Part shown: one piece after another, positions 51,003 to 58,912 of the stretch
Layout of the letters: each line of letters opens with the position of its first letter
Numbering within the stretch: the first letter of the stretch is position 1
NCBI GenBank assembly: GCA_965276715.1
Contig: OZ255622.1
Coordinates: 1,612,001-1,676,000, forward strand
DNA: 64,000 nucleotides
DNA from: CAXTPV01 sp965276715
GTDB lineage: Bacteria > Pseudomonadota > Alphaproteobacteria > Acetobacterales > Acetobacteraceae
Direction: 5' to 3'
Made by a program: the position numbers and the translations under genes
The notes under the pieces: model-generated
Told to the model about the DNA's origin: nothing
Databases searched by the model: none
What the model saw: the letters and a program-made list of their open reading frames with translations, nothing else

Positions 51003-52629
51003 GCCGTTCCGGTCGACATGGGTCTCGCTCTCGACGCCGGCGCGTCGCACCCTCTCGCTGGCCCGGGCCACGCCGGAACTCCACCCGCTGCAACCTGGCC
51101 GGGAGCGGGCCGCCCGGGGACGGAGACGCGGTGCCGCCGTCGCTGATGACATAGGCCACGCGGCCGTACTCGCCGGGCGCGCGGCCCCAGGCGACGCTGC
51201 ACGGCCCGATCAACGCTTCGGTGAAGGGGTCGCCCACGACGCTCTCCGGAAAGCCGCTGTTGTCGCCGGGGTCCATCGAAATGCGGTCGATGCTGTTCTG
51301 CCGGTGGGTGGCCAGGTAGATGATGCCGGCATCCTCGTCGATGCAGAAATCGTCGCCCATGCGGCCGGCGACCACCAGTTCGGGCGCGCCTGCCGGCTCG
51401 AGCGTCGCCGGATCGACGGGCACGCGCATGAGCAGCTTCTTGGCGGTCGCCGTGTAGTAGAGATGGTTGGTCCGGGCGGCGTAACGCACGCCGTTCACGC
51501 CGGGCTGCTCGGGCTTCAGCTTGCCCGGGAAGTAGCCCATCGTCTCGTGGGCGAGCCAGACCCTGGCCTCGATGTCCCGCCCGCCGGGCTGCACGTCGAC
51601 GCGCCAGATCAGCCCGGCGAAGCAGTCGGCGATCAGCACGACACCGGGAGCGAGCAGGCAGCTTCCGTTCAGCCCGCGCGCGGTCTCTGGGAAGCGGAAC
51701 ACCAGCTCCGGCCGGACCCGGGACCCCGGCTGGAACCCTCGCAGGTCAATCCGGTGCAAGAACGACTCGTGCGTCGTGTAGATGTTGGAGCTGGAGACGA
51801 GGAACAGGTCCGGCTCGATCTCCACCAGGCCGGTCGCCGGCTGGTCGAAACGATGCAGCAGGACCGGCTCGACGGGAGCGTCGCCGGATGACGGCGGGAC
51901 GTAGAACAATTCCCTCGCGTTCATCGACGTGACGAGGACGGAGTTGTCGCTGCGCACCGCGAGGTTCTCGAGGAAGGACTTGACCGGGAAAAGCGCGATC
52001 GTGGTCAGCGCCGGCGTCGCCCGGCCCGGCCCCGCCCGCGTCCGCTCCACGGGAGCGGGAATCTCGAACGCGTTCAGCAGGCCGCAGACGATGTGGGTGC
52101 AGCCGGCGAGATAGACGATGTCGACCAGGCCGCGCGCCCCGAACGCAGCCTCGGCGTCCCGGTAGAGCGCCGCCTCGATGCGGTGGCCGGCGGACAGCGC
52201 GCGCGCGACGCGTGCCGCGAGATGTTCCGGCCCGCTCAGCGCGTCCGGCACGGCGCCTGACACGAGGGCCTTGATCGTGTCCTCCGGCAACCCCGCCGTC
52301 CGGGCGACGGCTGCGTGCGCATGGAGTTCGTAGTCCGATCGCCACACCGCGCCCACCGCGAGAATGACGACTTGCCGGACCCGATCGTCGAGCGCGCTGT
52401 TCGCCTGCTCGGCGTCCTGCAGGTCCAGGAAGGCCTGCGTGATGCCGGGGCTGAACAGGACCGGGTTGAACGGTCCGATCAGCCGGTCGCCCTCGGTGCC
52501 CTGGAAGCCCGATGCGTCCGCCGATTTGACCCTTGTGCGGGTCAGGCGATCATGGACCGCCCTCTGCTCGCCGGTGAGGCCGGCAGGATCGAGAAGCGCC
52601 AAGCGCCCACCCAAATGCGTCGTTTCCAT
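50992..52629 (-). CDS. CMD (AhpD-like) domain fused to SMP-30-like beta-propeller
   Basis: A single 545-residue frame. Residues 1-195 are a carboxymuconolactone-decarboxylase/AhpD-like domain (DRVRQVVILAVGAVWRSDYEL, HAAVARTAGLPEDTIKAL, CTHIVCGLLNAFEIPAP). Residues about 215-490 are a six-bladed-propeller protein (FPVKSFLENLAVRSDNSVLV, ARGLNGSCLLAPGVVLIADC, GRMGDDFCIDEDAGIIYLA). The join ERTRAGPGRATPALTT looks like the end of one gene run into the start of another. The Arg-rich tail after RLQRVEFRR overlaps the hydrolase fragment and is probably run-on. Start ATG 52629. Confidence 0.75.
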   Translation of the reverse strand: METTHLGGRLALLDPAGLTGEQRAVHDRLTRTRVKSADASGFQGTEGDRLIGPFNPVLFSPGITQAFLDLQDAEQANSALDDRVRQVVILAVGAVWRSDYELHAHAAVARTAGLPEDTIKALVSGAVPDALSGPEHLAARVARALSAGHRIEAALYRDAEAAFGARGLVDIVYLAGCTHIVCGLLNAFEIPAPVERTRAGPGRATPALTTIALFPVKSFLENLAVRSDNSVLVTSMNARELFYVPPSSGDAPVEPVLLHRFDQPATGLVEIEPDLFLVSSSNIYTTHESFLHRIDLRGFQPGSRVRPELVFRFPETARGLNGSCLLAPGVVLIADCFAGLIWRVDVQPGGRDIEARVWLAHETMGYFPGKLKPEQPGVNGVRYAARTNHLYYTATAKKLLMRVPVDPATLEPAGAPELVVAGRMGDDFCIDEDAGIIYLATHRQNSIDRISMDPGDNSGFPESVVGDPFTEALIGPCSVAWGRAPGEYGRVAYVISDGGTASPSPGGPLPARLQRVEFRRGPGQREGATRRRRERDPCRPERPRW

Positions 52630-52892
52630 CGCGCCGGTCCCTATTGCTCGATGCCGATGGCATCTGACGGGACGTCGAATGCCGCCAGTGTCAGCGACAC
52701 GCCGGTGAACCATCCGAGCAGCATGGTGACGTCGACAGGCGACGCTCGTTCCATTGGCGTGCACCTCGGGTTGCGGGCGTGCGGCTCGGCAGCTTCAGCG
52801 CTGCATCCTCCTGGTTGTTGCGTCATGATCGTCCGGTGGGCAGCTGCAACAGAGCGCTTGTCACCCTGTGAGGAACATCCTTACAGCGCCGC
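52630..52892. other. Spacer without a convincing gene
   Basis: A 61-codon minus-strand frame (52641-52826) with one hydrophobic stretch (MLLGWFTGVSLTLAAF) lies here, but it has no ribosome site or family match and could be a gene remnant. Confidence 0.4.
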
Positions 52893-53105
52893 ATGATCAC
52901 CAGCAGGCTGACCACCGAGACGCAGACGACGATCCCACGGCCGGTGCTCGTCGCCTCGCGTCTGCGCGAGAGCGACGAGATCGCCTATGCCATCGAGGCC
53001 GGCCGCGCCGTGCTGACACGGGCGCCGTACGCGGCGGACGACCCGTTCCGGTGCTTCTCCGAATGGGACAGCGCGGCCGACGCGGAAGCCTATGGCGGTC
53101 TTTGA
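52893..53105 (+). CDS. PrlF/AbrB-type antitoxin
   Basis: A 70-residue swapped-hairpin DNA-binding antitoxin: MITSRLTTETQTTIPRPVLVA, ESDEIAYAIEAGRAVLTRA and the C-terminal DPFRCFSEWDSAADAEAYGGL, which matches PrlF-type partners of PemK/MazF toxins. The frame is intact. The toxin start overlaps its last 14 bp. Confidence 0.82.
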   Translation: MITSRLTTETQTTIPRPVLVASRLRESDEIAYAIEAGRAVLTRAPYAADDPFRCFSEWDSAADAEAYGGL

Positions 53106-53476
53106 GGTCCGGGATCCGGTGAAAGTCCATTCCCCTGCACCGACCGGCCCGTCCAGCGGCGCCGTCCCGCGCTCGTTGTCGCCGTCCCGGATGCGCCCGC
53201 GCCCACCTGCTCTGGGTGCTGATGGTCACGAGCGCTGCGAACCGAGGCTGGCCAGCCGACGTCCCGGTCTCGGATTTGGCCAAGGCGGGTCTTCCCGCGG
53301 CCTCGGTGGTGCGCCCGGCCAAGATCGCCACCATCGGGGCGACGGATGCCGACGTGATCGGCGCCCTCCCGCTGCCGGACCGGATCCGGGTCACCGCTGC
53401 CATGCGCGACCGCCTGCCCGTTCTCGGCCGCCTGATTGGCCATCACCGCCGGCTGATCCGGCTGGCCAGAGCCTGA
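53092..53476 (+). pseudogene. PemK/MazF-like toxin, two frameshifts
   Basis: Three consecutive frames make one toxin: MAVFEVRDPVKV (from 53092), then after a 1-bp loss near 53127 FPCTDRPVQRRRPALVVAVP, then after a second shift near 53205 LLWVLMVTSAANRGWPADVP and KIATIGATDADVIGALPLPD, ending RLIRLARA at 53476. This is the PemK/YhaV-style RNase pattern (KVPFPFTDR, RRPALV, KxATI). The antitoxin gene remains intact. Confidence 0.75.
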
Positions 53477-53486
53477 GATCCCGCCC

Positions 53487-54104
53487 TCATCCGGACAGCG
53501 CGCCCCGCGCCCGTTCGCGATGCGCGGCCTGCTTGGCGCGGTTGCCGCAGACTCCCATGCTGCACCAGCGCCGGGCACGCGCCTTGGTCACGTCGCGGAA
53601 CAGCAGCGTGCAGGCGTGCCCCTCGCACCGCCGCACATCGGTGAAATCCACGTCGCAGACCAGCGTCGCCATGGCCTGCGCGATCGGCTGCAGCAGGCTC
53701 TCCGGCGTCGTCCAGCGCCGATGCCACCGCCACGCGAAGCCCGCATCGTCCGCACCGACGGACCCGTGCATCTCGTCACGGGCGAGGTGCCGGTTCAGCT
53801 CATCCAACTGGGTCAGGTCCGCGCGGTCGAGCGCGCGTCCGGCGTGCGCCAGCACGAAGCCGCGGAACCACTCCCGCAGCGCCCGCGCCCGAGCGGCGAC
53901 ATGATCGAGCTCGCCGAGGACGGCGGTCGCGGCCAACGCCTCCGCCTCCGCCGGCACCGCGCCGATCCGCCGCAGCCAGTCGACCAGATCGCGCCCATCC
54001 TCGATCCACTCGACCTCCGTTCGCGTGGGTGTCGCCCGCGTGTTCAGGAAATCCAGCGCCATGTCGTCGGCGACAAAAATCGGCGCCGCCCGGGCACCTC
54101 CCAT
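53487..54104 (-). CDS. CGNR zinc-finger regulator (ABATE domain)
   Basis: A 205-residue protein with the N-terminal ABATE-type domain (ADDMALDFLNTRATP, DGRDLVDWLRRIGAV) and the C-terminal CGNR finger (RRCEGHACTLLFRD, RRWCSMGVCGNRAKQAAHR). These are presumed stress-linked transcription regulators. ATG 54104 has AGGAG 9 bp upstream (a TTG at 54110 is possible). It is divergent from a hydrolase gene, with repeated sites between. Confidence 0.88.
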   Translation of the reverse strand: MGGARAAPIFVADDMALDFLNTRATPTRTEVEWIEDGRDLVDWLRRIGAVPAEAEALAATAVLGELDHVAARARALREWFRGFVLAHAGRALDRADLTQLDELNRHLARDEMHGSVGADDAGFAWRWHRRWTTPESLLQPIAQAMATLVCDVDFTDVRRCEGHACTLLFRDVTKARARRWCSMGVCGNRAKQAAHRERARGALSG

Positions 54105-54163
54105 CGGCAATCACTCCTTTCACGCTCGCGAGAGAACGGGACGTAACCATGGTAAGCCACGTT

Positions 54164-54218
54164 GAGAAGTTACTTCCCCCGGTATAACCTCTATTGAAGT
54201 CGCAGAGAAGTTACTTCC
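54164..54218. promoter_or_regulatory. Tandem 14-bp sites between the CGNR and hydrolase genes
   Basis: GAGAAGTTACTTCC occurs at 54164-54177 and again at 54205-54218, 41 bp apart (about four helical turns). Each contains the near-palindrome GAAGTTACTTC. Related GGTATAACC and GTAACCATGGTAA lie beside them. A likely binding array for the divergent regulator. Confidence 0.65.
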
Positions 54219-54244
54219 AGACCCGTGCGCGCCAGGAGCCAGCC

Positions 54245-55096
54245 ATGACCCGCATCACCCACAAGACCGTCGATGTCGACGGGCTGAACATCTTCTATCG
54301 GGAGGCCGGCCCGGAAGACGCGCCTGCCGTGCTGCTGCTGCACGGCTTTCCGACGTCGAGCCACATGTATCGGCATCTCATTCCGCTGCTCGCGACCGGC
54401 CACCGGGTCGTCGCCCCCGACCTGCCCGGCTTCGGCTTCAGCGACGCTCCCGAACGGGCCGGCTTCACCTACAGCTTCGAGCATCTCGCCCAGGTCATCG
54501 ACCGCTTCACCGAGACCGTCGGGCTCGACCGCTTCGCCATCGTCGTGTTCGATTACGGCGCGCCGGTCGGATGGCGGCTCGCGCTCGAGCATCCCGACCG
54601 CATCACCGCCATCGTGTCGCAGAACGGCAACGCCTACGAGGAGGGCCTGAGCGAGGGCTGGAACCCGATCCAGGCCTACTGGCGCGAGCCCACCGAGGCC
54701 AACCGCGCCGCGCTGCGAGCCTTCCTCGAGCCCGCCTCGATCAAGTGGCAGTACACGCACGGCGCCAGCGAGACCCTGATCGCGCCCGAAACCTACACCC
54801 TCGACAGCGCCCTGCTCGCGCGACCCGGGATCGACGAGATCCAGCTCGACCTGTTCGGCGACTACAAATCCAACGTCGCGCTGTATCCGCAATTCCAGGC
54901 CTATCTGCGCCAGCACCGGCCGCCGTTGCTTGCGGTCTGGGGCCGGAACGATCCGTTCTTCCTCCCCGCCGGCGCCGAAGCCTTCAGGCGCGACCTGCCG
55001 GACGCCGACATACGGTTCTACGATACCGGCCACTTCGCCCAGGAAACGCACGGTGCCGAAATCGGCGAGGCGATCCGCGCCTTCCTCGCCTTCTAG
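54245..55096 (+). CDS. Alpha/beta hydrolase (haloalkane dehalogenase/epoxide-hydrolase-like)
   Basis: A 283-residue hydrolase: oxyanion motif LLLHGFPTSSHMYRHL, nucleophile region AIVVFDYGAPVGWRLA (Asp as nucleophile, as in dehalogenases and epoxide hydrolases), cap domain with WYRE-like AYWREPTEANR, acid in WGRNDPFF, and His in YDTGHFAQETH. AGGAG precedes the ATG at 54245. Probably controlled by the CGNR protein. Confidence 0.9.
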   Translation: MTRITHKTVDVDGLNIFYREAGPEDAPAVLLLHGFPTSSHMYRHLIPLLATGHRVVAPDLPGFGFSDAPERAGFTYSFEHLAQVIDRFTETVGLDRFAIVVFDYGAPVGWRLALEHPDRITAIVSQNGNAYEEGLSEGWNPIQAYWREPTEANRAALRAFLEPASIKWQYTHGASETLIAPETYTLDSALLARPGIDEIQLDLFGDYKSNVALYPQFQAYLRQHRPPLLAVWGRNDPFFLPAGAEAFRRDLPDADIRFYDTGHFAQETHGAEIGEAIRAFLAF

Positions 55097-55149
55097 TCTC
55101 GCGGCGTCGCGCTCTTTGCGCGCCCACCGCCAACCGGCATAGTGGGCGT

Positions 55150-56508
55150 GTGAGCGCCGGAGCCACCACCGCCAAATCGAGGAGTGCGAGGTCGCAGCCG
55201 CTGATCGACGCGCTCGGCCAGGTCGCGGCCTTTCCCCCCGGCCGCGCCGGCATGCTGCTCGCCGACCCCGCCGTGCTCGCCGCCGCCGCCGAGGACGAAG
55301 CCCGCTCCGGCCATATCAGCCTCGACGCCCGCGGCCTGTCCGCCGGAGAGCGCCTGTCGGTCCTGCAGCCCGCGCGCCAGTTCGTTGCCGACTGGCGCGC
55401 GACCAGGGCCGCCTTCGACATCGCGATCGAACCCTCCATGCCCGACCTCGAGGCCGCCACCGCGCTGGAGGTGGAAACCGCGTCCCTCGAGGCGCGCGCC
55501 CGCGAGGAGCTCGACGCGATCACCCGCCGGGCCGAGACCGACCATGCCTGGCGCGAGACCAGCGACCGCTACGCCGAGGCGCGCTCGCGCTTCGAGGCGA
55601 GCCGTCTCGCGCACGGCAACCGCGACGCCAACATGCGCGCGCACAACCCGTTCTACTGGCTCGCCCTGGTGTGCGTGGGCGCCGCCGAGTGGCTGATCAA
55701 CTACGACACGCTGGTGATGTTCTTCGGCATCCCGGCGATGGCGATCGGGGCGACCGCCATCATCGCCATCGCCATGGCCTTCGCGAGCCACGCGCACGGC
55801 ATCGTCTTCAAGCAGTGGAGCCACCGCTTCGGCCGCCATCGCGACGCCATGCAGCAGGCCAGCTCGCGCCGCCTGATCGGCATCGGCACGATGTCGCTCG
55901 TCTTCGTCCTGCTGTTCGCCGGTTTCGCGCGTTTTTCGGTCGTCATGCACCAGGCGTCCGCCCAGCCCGCGCAGAACATCCTCGGCGCGCAGGCCTCCGT
56001 CGCCTTCGACCCGTCGCGCGACGTGCTGATCAGCATGCTCGCCAACCTGCTCGCCTGGCTCGTGGGCTGTTTCCTGTCGTTCTTCTGCCATGACGAGGAC
56101 CCGGCGCACATGGCGGCGACTGCCCAGTTTGGCCAATGGCAGAAGAGGTTTCTGCGCATCGATCGGCCCTATCGGGACGATCGCGAGGTCTCGTCCGCGC
56201 GCGCCGAGCGCGAGCTCGGCGAACGCCGCACGGTCGCCGAGGCCAAGCGCGCCCGCGTCCGCCCGCAGTCGGAAATGCTCGCCCAGGTCAAGGCGCACGA
56301 GCTCGCCGTGATGCGCGCCGTCCAGTCGGCCGTCCTGCGCAATCTCGGGACCTACCGCGCCGCCCTCGCGGATGGCGCGGCGCGGTCGGGTGCCGTGATC
56401 AGCATCGACGGCGACGATGCCGCCGAGCCGCCGTCGATGCTCGACGCGCGTGCGCTGCGCGTCACCCCGCACCGGATCGATCCGGCCTATATCGAGACGC
56501 TCGCGTGA
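55150..56508 (+). CDS. Multi-pass membrane protein of unknown function
   Basis: A 452-residue protein. Residues 1-155 are soluble and become a charged coiled coil (ALEVETASLEARAREELDAI); then four hydrophobic segments (WLALVCVGAAEWLINY; AMAIGATAIIAIAMAF; IGTMSLVFVLLFAGFARF; MLANLLAWLVGCFLSFF), then a charged helical tail of about 150 residues. GTG start at 55150. It overlaps the next gene by GTGA. I recognise no family. The coiled coil-membrane-coiled coil layout suggests a scaffold or transport component (inference). Confidence 0.75.
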   Translation: MSAGATTAKSRSARSQPLIDALGQVAAFPPGRAGMLLADPAVLAAAAEDEARSGHISLDARGLSAGERLSVLQPARQFVADWRATRAAFDIAIEPSMPDLEAATALEVETASLEARAREELDAITRRAETDHAWRETSDRYAEARSRFEASRLAHGNRDANMRAHNPFYWLALVCVGAAEWLINYDTLVMFFGIPAMAIGATAIIAIAMAFASHAHGIVFKQWSHRFGRHRDAMQQASSRRLIGIGTMSLVFVLLFAGFARFSVVMHQASAQPAQNILGAQASVAFDPSRDVLISMLANLLAWLVGCFLSFFCHDEDPAHMAATAQFGQWQKRFLRIDRPYRDDREVSSARAERELGERRTVAEAKRARVRPQSEMLAQVKAHELAVMRAVQSAVLRNLGTYRAALADGAARSGAVISIDGDDAAEPPSMLDARALRVTPHRIDPAYIETLA

Positions 56509-57635
56509 TCCGTGCCGCGCTCTGCGCGCTGCTGCTCGGCCTGGTCCCATCCGCCGCCCACGCCCAGCTGTTCGGCTCCGAGGGCCTCGATCCCGCCTGG
56601 TGCAAGCAGCCGACCGTCCGTCAGACGGTCGTCTATGTCGACGACATGATGATGGTCGACGGCGACACCGCCTGGGCCGCGCACCTGATGGACAAATTGC
56701 GCGCGACGCTCACGCCGGGCGAGGGCGTCACCGTGGTCCGGCTCTCGCCCGCCAACGGCCGCAGCGCCGAGATGTGGCATGGCTGCTGGCCGAGCCTGTC
56801 GGACGACGAGCGTGCCAAGGCCGCGAAGGGCATCTACCTGCTGCAGGCGAACCCGGCGACACGGATCGCCGAGCAGCAGCGTTTCTTCGCGCGCGACTTC
56901 GGCGGCGCGCTGACCCGGATCTATCTCGCCGCCAAGCGCCCGCCGGACGAGCAGCGCGTCGACAGCGCCAATCCGCCGCAGAAGGACATCATCCGTGCGC
57001 TCGCCTCCGACGGCGGCCGCTTCTCGGACGCGACCCAGACCATCCGCGCGATCGTCTATTCCGATCTCGCCGAGCACAGCGATCTCGGCAACGTGTTCGC
57101 CCCGCTGCCGCAGCCGTTTCCGAACATCGGCGAGCGCCTGGGCACCTTCCTCCGCCACGGCGTGATCTACGATTACGGCCTCGCCGTCGACATCACCGGC
57201 GGCGAGGACGTGCCGGATCGGACCCGCGCGTTCTGGAACGCGGCGCTGCGCAGCATGGCGGCCGTCCCCGCCGGCATGGGATCGGACCTCAACGTCCCCA
57301 ACGTGCTGCCGGTCAGGGCCGCCACCTACGACGTCAGCCTGGTGTTCGGAACCGACACGCTCGACGGCAAGCTCGCCCTGCTCGCCGGCGCCGACGGCGA
57401 GCTCGTCGACAGCTGGATCGGCATCTCGCGCCTGCCCGACGCGGGCGTGACCGGCACCTTCCGCTGCCTCGAGCATCATTGCCGGGTGGATGCCGCCACC
57501 ACGTCCGGCGTCGCCACCAGCTCGCACAGCGAAACGCTCAGCCTGTCCGGCCCGGGCGGCGGTCCGCTCGCCGGCCATCTCGGCGTCACCGGCACCACCT
57601 ACCTCTACAAGATCACCGCGAAGTCGAACGGATGA
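56505..57635 (+). CDS. Secreted protein of unknown function, possibly vWA-like fold
   Basis: A 376-residue protein with a signal peptide (LCALLLGLVPSAAHAQ) and three cysteine-bearing segments. Strands VRQTVVYVDDMMMVDGD, VTVVRLSPANG, IRAIVYSDLAEHSDLG and YDYGLAVDITGGED alternate with helices, like a Rossmann or von Willebrand A fold, though the exact metal-site motif is not present. The last 100 residues are beta-rich. GTG start overlapping the previous stop; its stop overlaps the next ATG. No family recognised. Confidence 0.72.
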   Translation: MIRAALCALLLGLVPSAAHAQLFGSEGLDPAWCKQPTVRQTVVYVDDMMMVDGDTAWAAHLMDKLRATLTPGEGVTVVRLSPANGRSAEMWHGCWPSLSDDERAKAAKGIYLLQANPATRIAEQQRFFARDFGGALTRIYLAAKRPPDEQRVDSANPPQKDIIRALASDGGRFSDATQTIRAIVYSDLAEHSDLGNVFAPLPQPFPNIGERLGTFLRHGVIYDYGLAVDITGGEDVPDRTRAFWNAALRSMAAVPAGMGSDLNVPNVLPVRAATYDVSLVFGTDTLDGKLALLAGADGELVDSWIGISRLPDAGVTGTFRCLEHHCRVDAATTSGVATSSHSETLSLSGPGGGPLAGHLGVTGTTYLYKITAKSNG

Positions 57636-57844
57636 TCGAGCAGGAACTCCACTATCGCGGCGTCAGGACCGTCATCGGCGGCGAGCGCTGTGGCGCGCGG
57701 CCATGGATCATCCATCCGGACGGCGCGCCGCCGGTCTCCGGCGTGGCACGCGCGGACGGTTCGAGGCGAGGCTCCTTCAAGGAGGCGGTCTTCGCCGCTC
57801 GCCACGCGGTGGATGCGCTGCTCGAGGATCCGGTCGGCAACTGA
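57632..57844 (+). CDS. Small protein, third gene of the unknown operon
   Basis: A 70-residue protein (ELHYRGVRTVIGGERCGARP, WIIHPDGAPPVSGVARADGS) with a helical C-terminus (FKEAVFAARHAVDALLED). The ATG overlaps the previous stop (ATGA), supporting co-translation. No signal peptide and no known domain. Confidence 0.6.
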   Translation: MIEQELHYRGVRTVIGGERCGARPWIIHPDGAPPVSGVARADGSRRGSFKEAVFAARHAVDALLEDPVGN

Positions 57845-57931
57845 CGGATAATCTCGCGCGGCAAACTTGACGCCGTCCGGGCCGGGGTCAGTTGAACGAC
57901 GCCGCAATGCAAGCAGCGTCGGAGACACCGC

Positions 57932-58912
57932 ATGAGTGCCGGACCTCGGGCGCTGACATCCGCGCTCGCCCTGCTGCTCGCCGGATGTGGGTCCGACCAG
58001 TTCTGGGTGCTCAAGCCGCGCGGACCGAACGCACGGGCAAGCCTGGATGCGCTGCTCGTCGATGTCGGCGCGATGATGCTGATCATTGGTCCGACCACGC
58101 TCCTGCTGGTCTGGTGCATCTGGCGCTATCGCCGCGCGACCGGCAAAGGCGCCTATCATCCGGCCTGGACCCATTCGCTCGCGATCGAAATCCTGTCATG
58201 GGGGCTGCCCCTGCTGATCGTGGCGTTCCTGAGCGTCTATTCGTTGCGTTCGACATTCGCGATCAATCCGTTCGATCCCGGGGTAATGGCCCACCATGGT
58301 GGCGACAACGACAAGCCTCCCATCGATGTCGACGTCATCACCACCGATTGGCAGTGGCTGTTCATCTATCCGGACCGCCACATCGCATCCGCCAACGAGC
58401 TCGTCGTCCCGGTCCGCACGCCGGTCCGGCTTCGCATGACATCCGTCACGGTTCCGAATGATTTCTTCATCCCGCAACTGGCGGGACAGATCGACGTGAT
58501 GCCCGGGATGCTGACCCGGCAGGCCTTCGTCGCGAACCGGATCGGCACCTACCAGGGACTGGCTACCGATTTCAGCGGCCCCGGCTTCTCCTGGATGCAG
58601 TTCCAGGCGCGGGTCGTCTCCCCGGCCGATTTCGAGCACTGGGCGAGGGACGCCGGCACGTCGGCCGCCCATCTCGATGACGCCGCCTTCGAGCGATTCG
58701 CCGTCCCCACGATCAACAGCAAGGGGACGGTGCGGCAATTCTCGGACGTGGACGGCGGCCTGTTCGGGCATGCCATGGACGAGGTCATGATGGGCAAGAC
58801 CTATCCCACGCCGGCGAACATGACCGACAAGAAAGCCTCCTACAACAACGACCGTCGCCAGCAGAAGCAGGCGACGCCCGCGCAGGAAAATCAGACGGGG
58901 AAGTCGGAATGA
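57932..58912 (+). CDS. cyoA: Cytochrome bo3 ubiquinol oxidase subunit II
   Basis: A 326-residue lipoprotein (ALLLAGC) with two membrane helices and a periplasmic cupredoxin domain (TTDWQWLFIYPD, SVTVPNDFFIPQLAGQIDVMPGM). The Cu-A ligands of cytochrome c oxidases are missing, so it is of the quinol-oxidase type. First gene of cyoABCD. Confidence 0.94.
   Translation: MSAGPRALTSALALLLAGCGSDQFWVLKPRGPNARASLDALLVDVGAMMLIIGPTTLLLVWCIWRYRRATGKGAYHPAWTHSLAIEILSWGLPLLIVAFLSVYSLRSTFAINPFDPGVMAHHGGDNDKPPIDVDVITTDWQWLFIYPDRHIASANELVVPVRTPVRLRMTSVTVPNDFFIPQLAGQIDVMPGMLTRQAFVANRIGTYQGLATDFSGPGFSWMQFQARVVSPADFEHWARDAGTSAAHLDDAAFERFAVPTINSKGTVRQFSDVDGGLFGHAMDEVMMGKTYPTPANMTDKKASYNNDRRQQKQATPAQENQTGKSE

Noticed and set aside
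52641..52826. 61-codon minus-strand gene upstream of the CMD fusion
   Set aside because: No ribosome site, no recognised domain and no coupling to the next gene.
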